A stretch of DNA of 64,000 nt from Flectobacillus major DSM 103 (GCF_000427405.1 NZ_KE386491.1:2587001-2651000); one strand, 5' to 3'; shown: positions 41,766-48,537, counted from the stretch's first letter. A program made the numbers and translations. Notes: generated by a model from the sequence alone, not told the origin.

Positions 41766-42983
41766 TTAATCTTTAGAGTTTAAGTATCCAACCACTTCAA
41801 ATACCCTCCAAACCACCTGAGGCACTATTGAATTGCCGTAAGCTTTTATGGATTCTTCTCTCCAGTAGTTAAATGTTGATTTTCTGGTTTTTCTTCCTTG
41901 TAGAAGGGTCTCTCTGTCCAGTCTGCTGGAAAACCCATCATCTCGGCCACAAACCGGGGATTCAACTGGGAAGGTTGCCCAATGACTTGATAAGCTCTTT
42001 TTTGTAGTGAGTCTTGGTTCATTTTTCCAGTGTTCTTGGCAGGGTTGTCCGATGCCGTTGACGTGGGGAGAAATGATACTACTATTTGGGCTAGTGCTTC
42101 TTCCAAATTCCCTTTGTTGCGGTTGGCCAACTTCACACTGTTTAAATTGATGTTGGTGGCTTTGTTGGTTCGGGGTGTTGGTAGCATTCCATAAAACATC
42201 ACGGCATCCAAAATGCTGTTGGGTCTGGCTTCGCCATTCACTCGACTGTTGAGCGATGTTGCTCCAGCTTTCACCAGCTCCAATACTCGTTCGGGGTGAT
42301 CTCGTTGTACAGCCGTTGGCGTTGGTAATAATCCATTTTCTATCACATCCCTGAGCTTCAGTCCCCACCTGATCCCGTCCTTGTTCTGCCTGAAAAACGT
42401 CCCGTTCTCGAATTGTGGATTCTCTACCTTTGCTCCTATCGTTTCGCTGGCCCTTGGCGTGGGCAACAAACCAAACTCGATCGCGGCGGTGCGGAGCGTC
42501 GACACCTGCAGCTGGAAGTACGAACGCTTGTACTTCGTAGCCTTCAGCTTCCAACTGAGCATGCACCTCTTCGAATACCAGTCCGTTGTCCCAACTAATG
42601 ATGCCGCGAACGTTTTCGCCCACAACCCATGTTGGTCTGATTTCATGAATTGCTCTAAGCATGTGTGGCCACAGGTGGCGCTCATCGGCTTTACCCATTC
42701 GTTTTCCTGCCACGCTGTAGGGCTGGCAAGGGAATCCACCCGTGAGGATGTCGATTTGTCCTCGGTGTTTGCTAAAATCTGTTTTTGTAATGTCGTCATA
42801 AAGAATTGCGTTAGGCCAGTAATATTGTAGCACTTGCTGGCAAAAAGGGTTTATTTCGCAGTGGAATACATTCTCCCAACCCATCTGGTGAGCCACAAGG
42901 TCAAACCCACCGATTCCACTAAACAATGAGGCGTGTTTCATTCCTCGCAATTTGAACACGCCCTCAATCATTCTATAGGACAT
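41766..42983 (-). CDS. Phage DNA (cytosine-5) methyltransferase
   Basis: A 405-residue C5 methyltransferase. ASLFSGIGGFDL (motif I), DILTGGFPCQPYSVAG with Cys nucleophile (motif IV), VVGENVRGI (VI), APHRRDRVWFVAHA (VIII) and AYGNSIVPQVVW (X) are present. ATG 42941 (MKHASLFSGIGG) is the likely start. Between motifs VIII and X, where the target-recognition domain belongs, the sequence is Gln/Ser/Asn-rich and low in hydrophobics (SSEWRSQTQQHFGCRDVLWN), as expected if another frame constrains it: a 317-codon ORF overlaps in frame +1/-1. It belongs to the early operon, upstream of the cargo cassette. Confidence 0.88.
   Translation of the reverse strand: MSYRMIEGVFKLRGMKHASLFSGIGGFDLVAHQMGWENVFHCEINPFCQQVLQYYWPNAILYDDITKTDFSKHRGQIDILTGGFPCQPYSVAGKRMGKADERHLWPHMLRAIHEIRPTWVVGENVRGIISWDNGLVFEEVHAQLEAEGYEVQAFVLPAAGVDAPHRRDRVWFVAHAKGQRNDRSKGRESTIRERDVFQAEQGRDQVGTEAQGCDRKWIITNANGCTTRSPRTSIGAGESWSNIAQQSSEWRSQTQQHFGCRDVLWNATNTPNQQSHQHQFKQCEVGQPQQREFGRSTSPNSSIISPHVNGIGQPCQEHWKNEPRLTTKKSLSSHWATFPVESPVCGRDDGFSSRLDRETLLQGRKTRKSTFNYWREESIKAYGNSIVPQVVWRVFEVVGYLNSKD
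41846..42799 (-). CDS. Out-of-frame ORF nested in the phage cytosine methyltransferase gene
   Basis: A 317-codon ORF on the same strand as, and entirely inside, the methyltransferase gene. It is not a random shadow: it reads TDWYSKRCMLSWKLKATKYK and FQLQVSTLRTAAIEFGLLPT, then repeats LLPTPRASE, LLPTPTAVQ, MLPTPRTNK and FLPTSTASD, and ends LNPRFVAEMMGFPADWT. I recognise this pattern (WYS-C-LTWK, repeated LPTPT, LNPxFVExxMGFPxxW) from phage proteins often labelled as cytosine methyltransferase-associated. ATG 42799 is the first start. Function is unknown; it could be a specificity or partner subunit for the overlapping enzyme. Expression is not proven. Confidence 0.65.
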   Translation of the reverse strand: MTTLQKQILANTEDKSTSSRVDSLASPTAWQENEWVKPMSATCGHTCLEQFMKSDQHGLWAKTFAASLVGTTDWYSKRCMLSWKLKATKYKRSYFQLQVSTLRTAAIEFGLLPTPRASETIGAKVENPQFENGTFFRQNKDGIRWGLKLRDVIENGLLPTPTAVQRDHPERVLELVKAGATSLNSRVNGEARPNSILDAVMFYGMLPTPRTNKATNINLNSVKLANRNKGNLEEALAQIVVSFLPTSTASDNPAKNTGKMNQDSLQKRAYQVIGQPSQLNPRFVAEMMGFPADWTERPFYKEEKPENQHLTTGEKNP

Positions 42984-42996
42984 TTTTTTGTACCCG

Positions 42997-43272
42997 TTAA
43001 GCCAATCGCATGGCTAATTCTTTGTCTCGACAATACAGCTCTGTCATACGGCCTACCAATTGCCTACGTTCCATTCGGTTATAAAGCCTGATTCGCTCAA
43101 GCCTTCCCAAAGTAGTAGTATAGCTTTCATTGGGTAGGCCAATACAACGTGCTGCGATTTTCCAGGTATAGCCCCAAAAGCTCTTTACCCGATACTCAAG
43201 GTAAACAATACTGGCAATACCCTCCTGCGATACGTATCTAATACGCATCCGACTTTTAATTAAGATTTCCAT
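42997..43272 (-). CDS. Small basic phage protein
   Basis: Ninety-one residues, strongly basic, with a helical C-terminus (LERIRLYNRMERRQLVGRMT). The run LGRLERIRLYNRMERRQ could bind nucleic acid. It lies in the early/replication operon just before the cytosine methyltransferase gene, 13 bases apart. No family recognised. Confidence 0.5.
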   Translation of the reverse strand: MEILIKSRMRIRYVSQEGIASIVYLEYRVKSFWGYTWKIAARCIGLPNESYTTTLGRLERIRLYNRMERRQLVGRMTELYCRDKELAMRLA

Positions 43273-43302
43273 GATTAGTATAATATTGACTTTTAAACGA
43301 TT

Positions 43303-43587
43303 TTACGATTGTAGTGATTTTGGCTTGAGGCCCACAATATCCATGATGTCCATTTGGATATTGCCAGCCGAGCGATTCATGCCCAAATAATCACGGATTA
43401 ACTTTATGGCTGAGGCTGGTACATAACGCTCACCACGTAGCATTTTTCTAATATTGGAATTGTCTGGATTTAGCCCATAGTCTAGCTCTGTCCTGAGTAT
43501 TTGGTATAGGGCTTTTCGTTGCCGAAGTGGTAATTTTTTGTAGACTCTTATCACTTCAATTGGCATTAGTAAGCGTTGAGTTCTCAT
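43303..43587 (-). CDS. Small HTH-like phage protein
   Basis: Ninety-four residues. The middle (KALYQILRTELDYGLNPDNS, then NIRKMLRGERYVPASAIKLI) resembles an XRE-type helix-turn-helix, with the recognition helix around RKMLRGERYV. It lies within the early operon next to a pair of GC-rich repeats (43593-43675). It may be an early regulator, but the motif is weak. Confidence 0.5.
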   Translation of the reverse strand: MRTQRLLMPIEVIRVYKKLPLRQRKALYQILRTELDYGLNPDNSNIRKMLRGERYVPASAIKLIRDYLGMNRSAGNIQMDIMDIVGLKPKSLQS

Positions 43588-43592
43588 TGTTT

Positions 43593-43675
43593 ATTGACGC
43601 GGGGGCCGCCCCCCGTTTTGCTAAGTAGTGACCCGTTTTATGAAGTATTGACGCGGGAGGCCGCCCCCCATTTTT
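43593..43675. repeat. Pair of GC-rich hairpin repeats
   Basis: ATTGACGCGGGGGCCGCCCC at 43593-43612 and ATTGACGCGGGAGGCCGCCC at 43647-43666, each continuing with further C residues and then a T run, 54 bases apart in the gap between two small genes. In this AT-rich sequence the GC blocks stand out. Each can fold (GGGGG-CCG-CCCCC), so they could be terminators/attenuators or a replication-linked structure. Confidence 0.6.
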
Positions 43676-43928
43676 ATTTCAAAATAAACCGTCTTAAATC
43701 CTTATCGTATTTTGCTATCATTTGCCCATTTTGACCAACTTCGTAAATAAAAGCATCGTCGAATGGGTCTTTAAAGCCTCCTACCAGCTTGGCGGCCGAT
43801 GTAAGGCGCTGAGAGGAGTTTTTACCAAAAACTATAATATCATTCGATGTCTTGAGCGGTAACCAAACACCGTTTGGAAGAATGTATTTAAGTTTCCATT
43901 TTACGAGTGGAGCGGTTGTTGTTGCCAT
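43674..43928 (-). CDS. Small phage protein, unknown
   Basis: Eighty-four residues, mixed beta/alpha, mildly basic (VKWKLKYILPNGVWLPLKTS; FGKNSSQRLTSAAKLVGGFK). It overlaps the 3' end of the replication-like gene by 28 bases, so the two are translationally linked. No family recognised. Confidence 0.5.
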   Translation of the reverse strand: MATTTAPLVKWKLKYILPNGVWLPLKTSNDIIVFGKNSSQRLTSAAKLVGGFKDPFDDAFIYEVGQNGQMIAKYDKDLRRFILK

Positions 43929-45319
43929 GGTTTTGTAAAGTTTGTAGTTGTTAAAAAGGTATTAAATTTCTGTACATATTCGCTAGTGGTGCGTACTGTG
44001 AGCTTACGGCTAAAGTACTGGGCCAACTGGGTAATATCCTTGATTTTGTTCTTTTGCCCTTTCGGCACGGTACCAGTGACAGGGAATTGAAGCATTGAAA
44101 GCTTAGCACGCTCCAACTCACGCTCAAACTCTAGTTCCTTGAGAGATTTTTGAGCCTTTTTGTCCCATTCCAATACTACCAAAAAGCCTTGTTTCTGAGA
44201 ATTTCCGTAGCTTTTTTGGAAATAAGCCGTTGGGTGGTACGCTTGGCGGTCTTTACGAGCATCAAAAGCTTGCTTTTTGTCAGCCCAGTATTGCATTCTC
44301 AAATTATAGATTTCCCAAAACTCAAAAGTGTTTTCTGACGGTTTTTCGGGTACAAATGACTTAAATACATCCCTGTAAATCACCTTCTTAATGTCTGCTT
44401 CGATTGGCGTAAAGTTGCGATTTGGATAGAAAACGTCCTTGACATAGCTCCAGAAACGGCTCACAATTTGAGCTTTCTCAATTTCGGTGATCGCCTTCAC
44501 TGGAGTTGGCTTGTTTTGGTAGCGCAGTTTATGCAATTTGCCTTGTTTGTATGCCTCAAAACGCTCGTCCGAGCTTATTTCGCTATCCACGGCCCCCGTG
44601 GATACGGCCGCCGCCCCTGTGTTTTTCTTGGTAAAATTTTCTTGGTTAGGTTCTTGGTTTATTTCCAAGGTTTGCGCTGTTTCTCGTTTTTCTTGGCAAT
44701 TTTCTTGGTGTCTTTCGTTGGGTCGATTTTCCACATCTTCAGCTCTATATGAATTATATAAGTTTTCACTAAAAGGGACTAATAAGTCAAGTGAACTTTG
44801 CCACACTGGTAGGGGTTCAAAGCTTTTGTAAGCAGATTTTAAAATCGTGGTAGCTTTTTCGCTCCAGCTCTGAATTTTGGGTTTGCTTTCCTCTATTCCT
44901 AGCAAAAACCACTGATTGATGGCCACATGGTAGCCGTTAATTTTGCCCTCAGCAAACTCCTCAAGCATAATCACACCGTAATGGCTTAGGCGTGCTAGGT
45001 GGTCTTGAACAGCTCGACGGCTACAGCCGCACAAATTGGCCAAATCAGCCCTTGTAATCGTTATCAGAGGCATATTGGTAGCCTCGGCCCACAAGGGGCT
45101 GTTCATGCGGTTCCAGAACTCTTTTAGATAAAAATTGGCAATGGTTTTGAACTTGGACAAATGAGGCTCGCGCAACATCGTAGACCGAGTTACCATTTGA
45201 GCCTCGTTATGCTCTTTTACAAACGCCAAATAGCGTTCTACTACCTTACCAAATTGATGTTTGAAAGTTTTTTCGATTCTCATAGTTTTGCATGTAACAG
45301 CAGCACATTGCTTTGTCAT
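43901..45319 (-). CDS. Putative phage replication initiation protein
   Basis: A 472-residue basic protein. Around residues 85-115, LITITRADLANLCGCSRRAV followed by QDHLARLSHYGVIMLEEFAE forms a winged-helix domain. A long Glu/Asn/Gln/Ser-rich linker (about 195-245) separates it from a C-terminal helical domain (IVSRFWSYVKDVFYPNRNFT; AYHPTAYFQKSYGNSQKQGF). A wHTH plus linker plus C-terminal domain, in the early operon, is typical of phage O-like or DnaD-like replication initiators that bind the origin and load helicase. No helicase or primase motifs are visible. ATG at residue 13 (MRIEKTFKHQFG) is an alternative start. Confidence 0.6.
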   Translation of the reverse strand: MTKQCAAVTCKTMRIEKTFKHQFGKVVERYLAFVKEHNEAQMVTRSTMLREPHLSKFKTIANFYLKEFWNRMNSPLWAEATNMPLITITRADLANLCGCSRRAVQDHLARLSHYGVIMLEEFAEGKINGYHVAINQWFLLGIEESKPKIQSWSEKATTILKSAYKSFEPLPVWQSSLDLLVPFSENLYNSYRAEDVENRPNERHQENCQEKRETAQTLEINQEPNQENFTKKNTGAAAVSTGAVDSEISSDERFEAYKQGKLHKLRYQNKPTPVKAITEIEKAQIVSRFWSYVKDVFYPNRNFTPIEADIKKVIYRDVFKSFVPEKPSENTFEFWEIYNLRMQYWADKKQAFDARKDRQAYHPTAYFQKSYGNSQKQGFLVVLEWDKKAQKSLKELEFERELERAKLSMLQFPVTGTVPKGQKNKIKDITQLAQYFSRKLTVRTTSEYVQKFNTFLTTTNFTKPWQQQPLHS

Positions 45320-45352
45320 AGCTTTGTGCCACTATTACGCTGTTTCCCGTTG

Positions 45353-45388
45353 CTTCTGTTGGGGACTCGAACCCCATAGGTATTTAAC
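45353..45388 (-). ncRNA. T-arm-like hairpin at the replication-gene leader
   Basis: Minus strand: TGGGG, loop TTCGAGT, CCCCA, exactly a tRNA T-arm with the TTCRANY loop consensus. Right after it, AACAGA pairs with TCTGTT about 20 bases upstream of the arm, giving a short acceptor-like helix. There is no D or anticodon arm. It is either a relic of a phage tRNA or a tRNA-mimic. Confidence 0.4.
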
Positions 45389-45520
45389 CCCTTCCAAAAC
45401 AGATATTTTTAACCGCTATAGGCTATACGCAAAGCCAATACAGTACAGCCCTCCCATTGGGAGGGAGTCTGTCAATCAACATCGGAAGAATAGTATTCGC
45501 CCTCAATAAACCCTAATTAA

Positions 45521-45613
45521 CTGTGAATACTGCGGGCCTCGAACCCGCACCCTTCCCCATAGAGTACCGCCAAGAATCTAAAAAGGGAATGCCATACTTT
45601 TGACCAAGTATTC
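45521..45613 (-). ncRNA. tRNA-like structure, phage-borne, without a normal anticodon arm
   Basis: On the minus strand a seven-base acceptor 5' arm GAATACT (45613-45607) pairs perfectly with AGTATTC (45531-45525), which directly follows a perfect T-arm (GCGGG, loop TTCGAGG, CCCGC; 45548-45532), and a further A and CAG follow. The 57 bases between acceptor and T-arm do not form a 5-bp/7-base anticodon arm in any register I tried; TTCCC pairs with GGGAA instead. It is either a degenerate class II tRNA or a tRNA-like element. Confidence 0.55.
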
Positions 45614-45651
45614 GAGAATGAAGCCCTGCAATACAGTGTTCATTACTGCCT

Positions 45652-45960
45652 CTACCTAATTAACATTTTTTTACCTTTGCACCTGTTGGGCCCATGACCT
45701 GTTAGCCCTGCTTGGCTACTAAAGGTTTTGCCACATACGGGGCATTGATGAATAGCCTGTTGGGCAACCGCCACTTGGCGAGTATTGGGCAGTTCCTCTT
45801 TCAAAAACTCAAATATATTTACCCCTTTTAGCCTGCAAGTTCGTACCAATCGCTCCATCTGCAAGGACACTTTAGTATAATCTGAATGTTGCAGTATTTG
45901 CATATTAAGCCCTTCCTGAAGCAGCTGCCTCAGCTCGGACAATGTAGATAAATTAGTCAT
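45652..45960 (-). CDS. Small zinc-finger phage protein
   Basis: A 102-residue protein with a C-terminal C2H2-like finger: CPVCGKTFSSQAGLTGHGPN then RCKG (Cys-x2-Cys ... His-x5-Cys). The N-terminal part is helical (LSELRQLLQEGLNMQILQHS). Single fingers of this type in phages usually bind DNA. It is the second gene of the leftward early operon, so it may regulate early transcription or aid replication. Confidence 0.6.
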   Translation of the reverse strand: MTNLSTLSELRQLLQEGLNMQILQHSDYTKVSLQMERLVRTCRLKGVNIFEFLKEELPNTRQVAVAQQAIHQCPVCGKTFSSQAGLTGHGPNRCKGKKMLIR

Positions 45961-46018
45961 TTAGATTTATTATTTCTACTCCATGAAAGCATAGTACCAC
46001 AAAGCAAAAAGATGAATG

Positions 46019-46333
46019 CTAGATAGAAAAATTGCATAATGCCAGATATGTTTGACTAGGGTTGGGTATTTGATTATTATCAAAGTCCTCGTGGGTAAAC
46101 CCCAAGTGTAGCACCATACAAGTACGTATCCACGAGGGTACCTCAAAAAGGTTCAAGGCTTCTATTTCCTTCTTTCTGATTCCGTCCCGTTCTTTTCTCA
46201 AAAGGTTATAGAAGGTCATTATCATACCTTCTTTGGCTAATTCAGCTTCAAACAAATGATACTTTTTAGTAGCATTTTCTTTCATAAAGCCGCAATAGCT
46301 ATTTAGTGAATAAAGGGTGGTTAATGTGGCCAT
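46019..46333 (-). CDS. First gene of the leftward early operon, unknown
   Basis: A 104-residue protein (start MATLTTLYSLNSYCGFMKEN) with helical content and Lys/Glu-rich stretches (MTFYNLLRKERDGIRKKEIE). Possible start also at ATG for MKENATKKYHLF. As the first gene after the divergent control region it would be the earliest expressed on induction, where Cro-like or antirepressor proteins often sit, but no HTH is evident. Confidence 0.5.
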   Translation of the reverse strand: MATLTTLYSLNSYCGFMKENATKKYHLFEAELAKEGMIMTFYNLLRKERDGIRKKEIEALNLFEVPSWIRTCMVLHLGFTHEDFDNNQIPNPSQTYLALCNFSI

Positions 46334-46617
46334 TTAGCTAAATTTTAAACCGTTTGCTAAAAAACATTTGATATTTGTAAAACATTCTGTAATATTTACA
46401 GTATATTTTGTTGTTATTGTTACACAATATTATATTAAATAGTTTAATTATTCAACTATTTAGTAAATTTTTTAAACTAAAAAATTAAAATCAATATATA
46501 ACAACCTAAATATCAGCGTATTATTTTTTTTTACACTATTATAAATAACCTTAGGTAATTAATAATTTGTACCCATTATAAGGTTATTTGAATACAATAA
46601 GGTTTTATACAACTATG
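46334..46617. promoter_or_regulatory. Divergent control region with several inverted repeats
   Basis: Between the leftward early operon and a rightward gene. Inverted repeats: CTGTAATATTTACAG (46387-46401; six-base arms, TAT centre), TATTGTTACACAATA (46415-46429; six-base arms, TAC centre) and AAATAGTT/AACTATTT (46437-46461). The first two share arm length and three-base spacer and are 28 bases apart centre to centre, as expected for repressor operators. The two XRE regulators at 47.6-48.4 kb are the natural candidates to bind. Confidence 0.55.
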
Positions 46618-47187
46618 GCTTTTTTCGACGACTGCGACAAAATATTAAAAATACATTATGAACACTTTTATAATGGACCTTTCGATGAGAATAATGAGCA
46701 GATTTGGCCTAAACTGGAACATTTTTACAGGATATGTGAAAAAACACTAGCCATTAAAGACTATGGATACACACAAGCAATTCATCATCAGCTTGTAAAT
46801 GACGGACATCTGGTTCCTATAGGAAACCTACATGATCTAACTCAAAAAGTTCACCGTATGACACCAAAAGGTTTTGCATTTGTTATAGGTGGTGGATACA
46901 AAGAGCAAATAAAAAATGAACAAGAAAAGTTAAAGCTAAACAAAATGAGTGCCACTGGAGCTCAAATGGGTTGGATAATAGCCGCGATTCTTGGAATATT
47001 TCAAATGTATCAAGGATACCAGAATAATAACGAATCTACTGAGCTAAAAAAAGAGATTTCACAAATTCAATCACGGCTTGCATCTGATTCACTAGAAAAC
47101 CAAAAACGTTTATCCCAACCACAAACCCTTGAAAAAAATATCGATAGCGTGGTATTTCCCACCAAGACAAAAAAAGATAGTAAATAA
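46588..47187 (+). CDS. Membrane-anchored phage protein, unknown
   Basis: A 199-residue protein; ATG 46618 (MAFFDDCDKILKIHYEHFYN) is the likelier start. The N-terminal ~90 residues form a soluble domain with a winged-helix-like end (GNLHDLTQKVHRMTPKGFAF), then one membrane segment (GAQMGWIIAAILGIFQMYQG) and a polar tail with coiled coil (LKKEISQIQSRLASDSLENQ). It is transcribed toward the repressors and may be expressed in the lysogen. A role in exclusion is possible, not shown. Confidence 0.55.
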   Translation: MNTIRFYTTMAFFDDCDKILKIHYEHFYNGPFDENNEQIWPKLEHFYRICEKTLAIKDYGYTQAIHHQLVNDGHLVPIGNLHDLTQKVHRMTPKGFAFVIGGGYKEQIKNEQEKLKLNKMSATGAQMGWIIAAILGIFQMYQGYQNNNESTELKKEISQIQSRLASDSLENQKRLSQPQTLEKNIDSVVFPTKTKKDSK

Positions 47188-47589
47188 AAAAGCTACGTTT
47201 TATTTCTCGTTTCGATGAAGACATTTCGGTTATGTTTGGTTTTAAAATATATGACTGCCGTAATAAATTAGATATTCTTAACATAATTGTTCTATTGTTA
47301 ATTTAGTATTCTATCACATTCAACTACTTAAATAACTACTTTTGAAAGACTCATTATAAAAGCACTAATTGATATAAAGCTTTAGCAAAAGCAAAACAAT
47401 AAATATAAAATCTACACCAATGGAAACTCCCAAAATAAACCAGTAAAAGGGAGAATAGGATAATTTAGAATTTTCAAACTCTGATTTCATAATGAGAATT
47501 TTAAAGTATTGAGCGTATGCTTCTTTGGTTGGCGTTTTTGATTTGAATTCAAATGTATAGGAATATCATACTGACAACTAGGACAAATT
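47188..47589. other. Intergenic region with a 41-codon membrane-peptide ORF
   Basis: Four hundred bases between the membrane protein gene and the repressors, containing only the small minus-strand ORF described separately (47365-47490) and AT-rich DNA that must include the promoter of the repressor pair. Confidence 0.5.
47365..47490 (-). CDS. Small single-pass membrane peptide
   Basis: ATG at 47490 to TAG at 47365 encodes 41 residues, starting MKSEFENSKLSYSPFYW with a hydrophobic stretch FILGVSIGVDFIFIVLLLLK. Polar N-terminus plus one membrane helix is typical of small phage exclusion peptides or toxins. It reads against its neighbours in the lysogeny region. Short length makes chance possible. 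Confidence 0.4.
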   Translation of the reverse strand: MKSEFENSKLSYSPFYWFILGVSIGVDFIFIVLLLLKLYIN

Positions 47590-47916
47590 ATGACAAATAC
47601 CATAGCACAAAGATTCGAAAATCTTATTAGTACCTTAGAACTTGATTCTAACTCCTTTGCAAAGAGTATTTATGCAAATCCTATGGAAATAAAAAAGATA
47701 ATCAATCATAAAGGCAAACCTAGTTTTGACATTCTTACCAATATCTTATCAAAATATCCTAGGGTTAGTGCAGAATGGTTGTTGCGTGGAGAAGGTGATA
47801 TTTATAGAAATAAAGCTCTTGAGGATTATAAAGGACATTTAGAAGAATTAAGATACACAATAGAAATACAAAAACAATTACTTGATAGTTATGACTTCCC
47901 CACCCCAGTGGCATAG
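47590..47916 (+). CDS. XRE-family phage repressor, copy 1
   Basis: A 108-residue protein with N-terminal helix-turn-helix (IAQRFENLISTLELDSNSFA, then KKIINHKGKPSFDILTNILS) and SAEWLLRGEGDIY, a hallmark of Bacteroidota XRE regulators. The C-terminus is a short coiled coil (HLEELRYTIEIQKQLL). It is a paralog of the next gene: both share QRFE-LI--L---NSFAKSI, W-LLRGEGD and YTI-IQKQ. No peptidase domain, so RecA-triggered cleavage is unlikely. It reads rightward, away from the early operon, just inside attR. Confidence 0.75.
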   Translation: MTNTIAQRFENLISTLELDSNSFAKSIYANPMEIKKIINHKGKPSFDILTNILSKYPRVSAEWLLRGEGDIYRNKALEDYKGHLEELRYTIEIQKQLLDSYDFPTPVA

Positions 47917-47970
47917 TTACTATCTTTTAAATTAGCTTTTGAGATTATTTTAATCTTTACTGTAAGTATT

Positions 47971-48423
47971 ATGGAAACAACAATAAGCCAAAGATTTGAG
48001 GCTTTAATAAAAGCCTTAAAAATGAATAACAATTCCTTTGCTAAAAGCATAGGGATAAGTACAACAGCAATAACAAGAGTAACCAATGGCGAAAATGAAC
48101 CTGGTTTTAAATTATTGACTAGTACTTTAGAAACCTATCCCCAAATAAACCCTAGTTGGTTACTAAGAGGAGAAGGAGATATGTTCAAGGAAACTGAAAA
48201 AGTAGCTGTAGAACCAACGCTTTGGCAAACACTAAAAGAAAGCTACGAAAGTCGAATTGAAGAACTTCAACTTTCACTCAGTGATGCGAGGTACACCATT
48301 TCGATTCAAAAACAAATGCTGGGAAAGTTTAATCCTGCTCCGATACGACCAAGTGCTGGGAGTAACATTATAATGTTATTTCCAATGTTTGAGGAAAAAA
48401 AAATTATGGCTATTAAAGCCTAA
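47971..48423 (+). CDS. XRE-family phage repressor, copy 2
   Basis: A 150-residue paralog of the preceding gene: ISQRFEALIKALKMNNNSFA, SIGISTTAITRVTNGENEPG (the recognition helix), SWLLRGEGDMF and a C-terminal helical segment (LSDARYTISIQKQMLGKF). It has a better-preserved helix-turn-helix than copy 1, whose recognition helix (ANPMEIKKIINHKGKPSF) differs. That suggests the pair binds different operators or forms heterodimers. Together they would maintain lysogeny. The gap of 54 bases suggests one transcript. Confidence 0.78.
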   Translation: METTISQRFEALIKALKMNNNSFAKSIGISTTAITRVTNGENEPGFKLLTSTLETYPQINPSWLLRGEGDMFKETEKVAVEPTLWQTLKESYESRIEELQLSLSDARYTISIQKQMLGKFNPAPIRPSAGSNIIMLFPMFEEKKIMAIKA

Positions 48424-48440
48424 TTTTTTTGCTCTATTCA

Positions 48441-48459
48441 GGTGGCACTTTCGGTGGCA
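48441..48459 (+). promoter_or_regulatory. Candidate integrase arm-type sites (right pair)
   Basis: GGTGGCA at 48441-48447 and 48453-48459, same orientation, 12 bases apart, about 60 bases inside attR. They match the pair inside attL (7004-7045). Confidence 0.5.
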
Positions 48460-48516
48460 GGATGTTAGCTTAATAGCTAATAGGTTGATTTATATGAGAC
48501 TTTAGGTCAAAAGTGA

Positions 48517-48537
48517 GAATCCCTCGCTCTCTACCAA
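48517..48537 (+). repeat. attR, 21-bp core repeat
   Basis: Exact copy of 6880-6900, the 3' end of tRNA-Ser including CCA. Beyond it the sequence continues with a terminator and the remnant of another prophage. Confidence 0.92.

Larger units (their letters stand above)
45320..45651. other. Structured non-coding region in the phage early operon
   Basis: About 330 bases without an ORF, but full of structure: two T-arm-like hairpins on the minus strand (45360-45376 and 45532-45548), a perfect CCCTCCC-AAT-GGGAGGG hairpin (minus strand, around 45450-45467) and a further GGCT/AGCC hairpin (45415-45435). The region separates the zinc-finger gene from the replication-like gene, whose leader it would form. 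Confidence 0.6.
6880..48537. mobile_element. Integrated siphovirus-type prophage in tRNA-Ser
   Basis: Bounded by exact 21-bp att repeats, the element carries a tyrosine integrase at the left end, two repressors at the right end, and a complete leftward morphogenesis set: portal, lysis, tape measure, tail fibre, capsid with S49 protease and scaffold, and both terminase subunits. A long tape measure protein and no sheath gene suggest a long non-contractile tail. All the major structural genes I recognise are intact, so the prophage could be inducible. Cargo includes a PutAbiC-like gene, three DNA methyltransferases and a GHKL/receiver cassette. Confidence 0.93.

Noticed and set aside
42413-42830. 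Plus-strand ORFs opposite the methyltransferase overlap
   Set aside because: Antisense shadows without recognisable motifs; the interesting overlap is between the two minus-strand frames.
45521-45613. Annotation as a normal tRNA
   Set aside because: Acceptor and T-arms are perfect, but no register gives a 5-bp anticodon stem with 7-base loop, so no amino acid can be assigned; kept as tRNA-like.
6880-48537. Element as a conjugative transposon/ICE
   Set aside because: No relaxase, Tra or VirB-type genes; full portal-capsid-terminase-tail set shows a phage.
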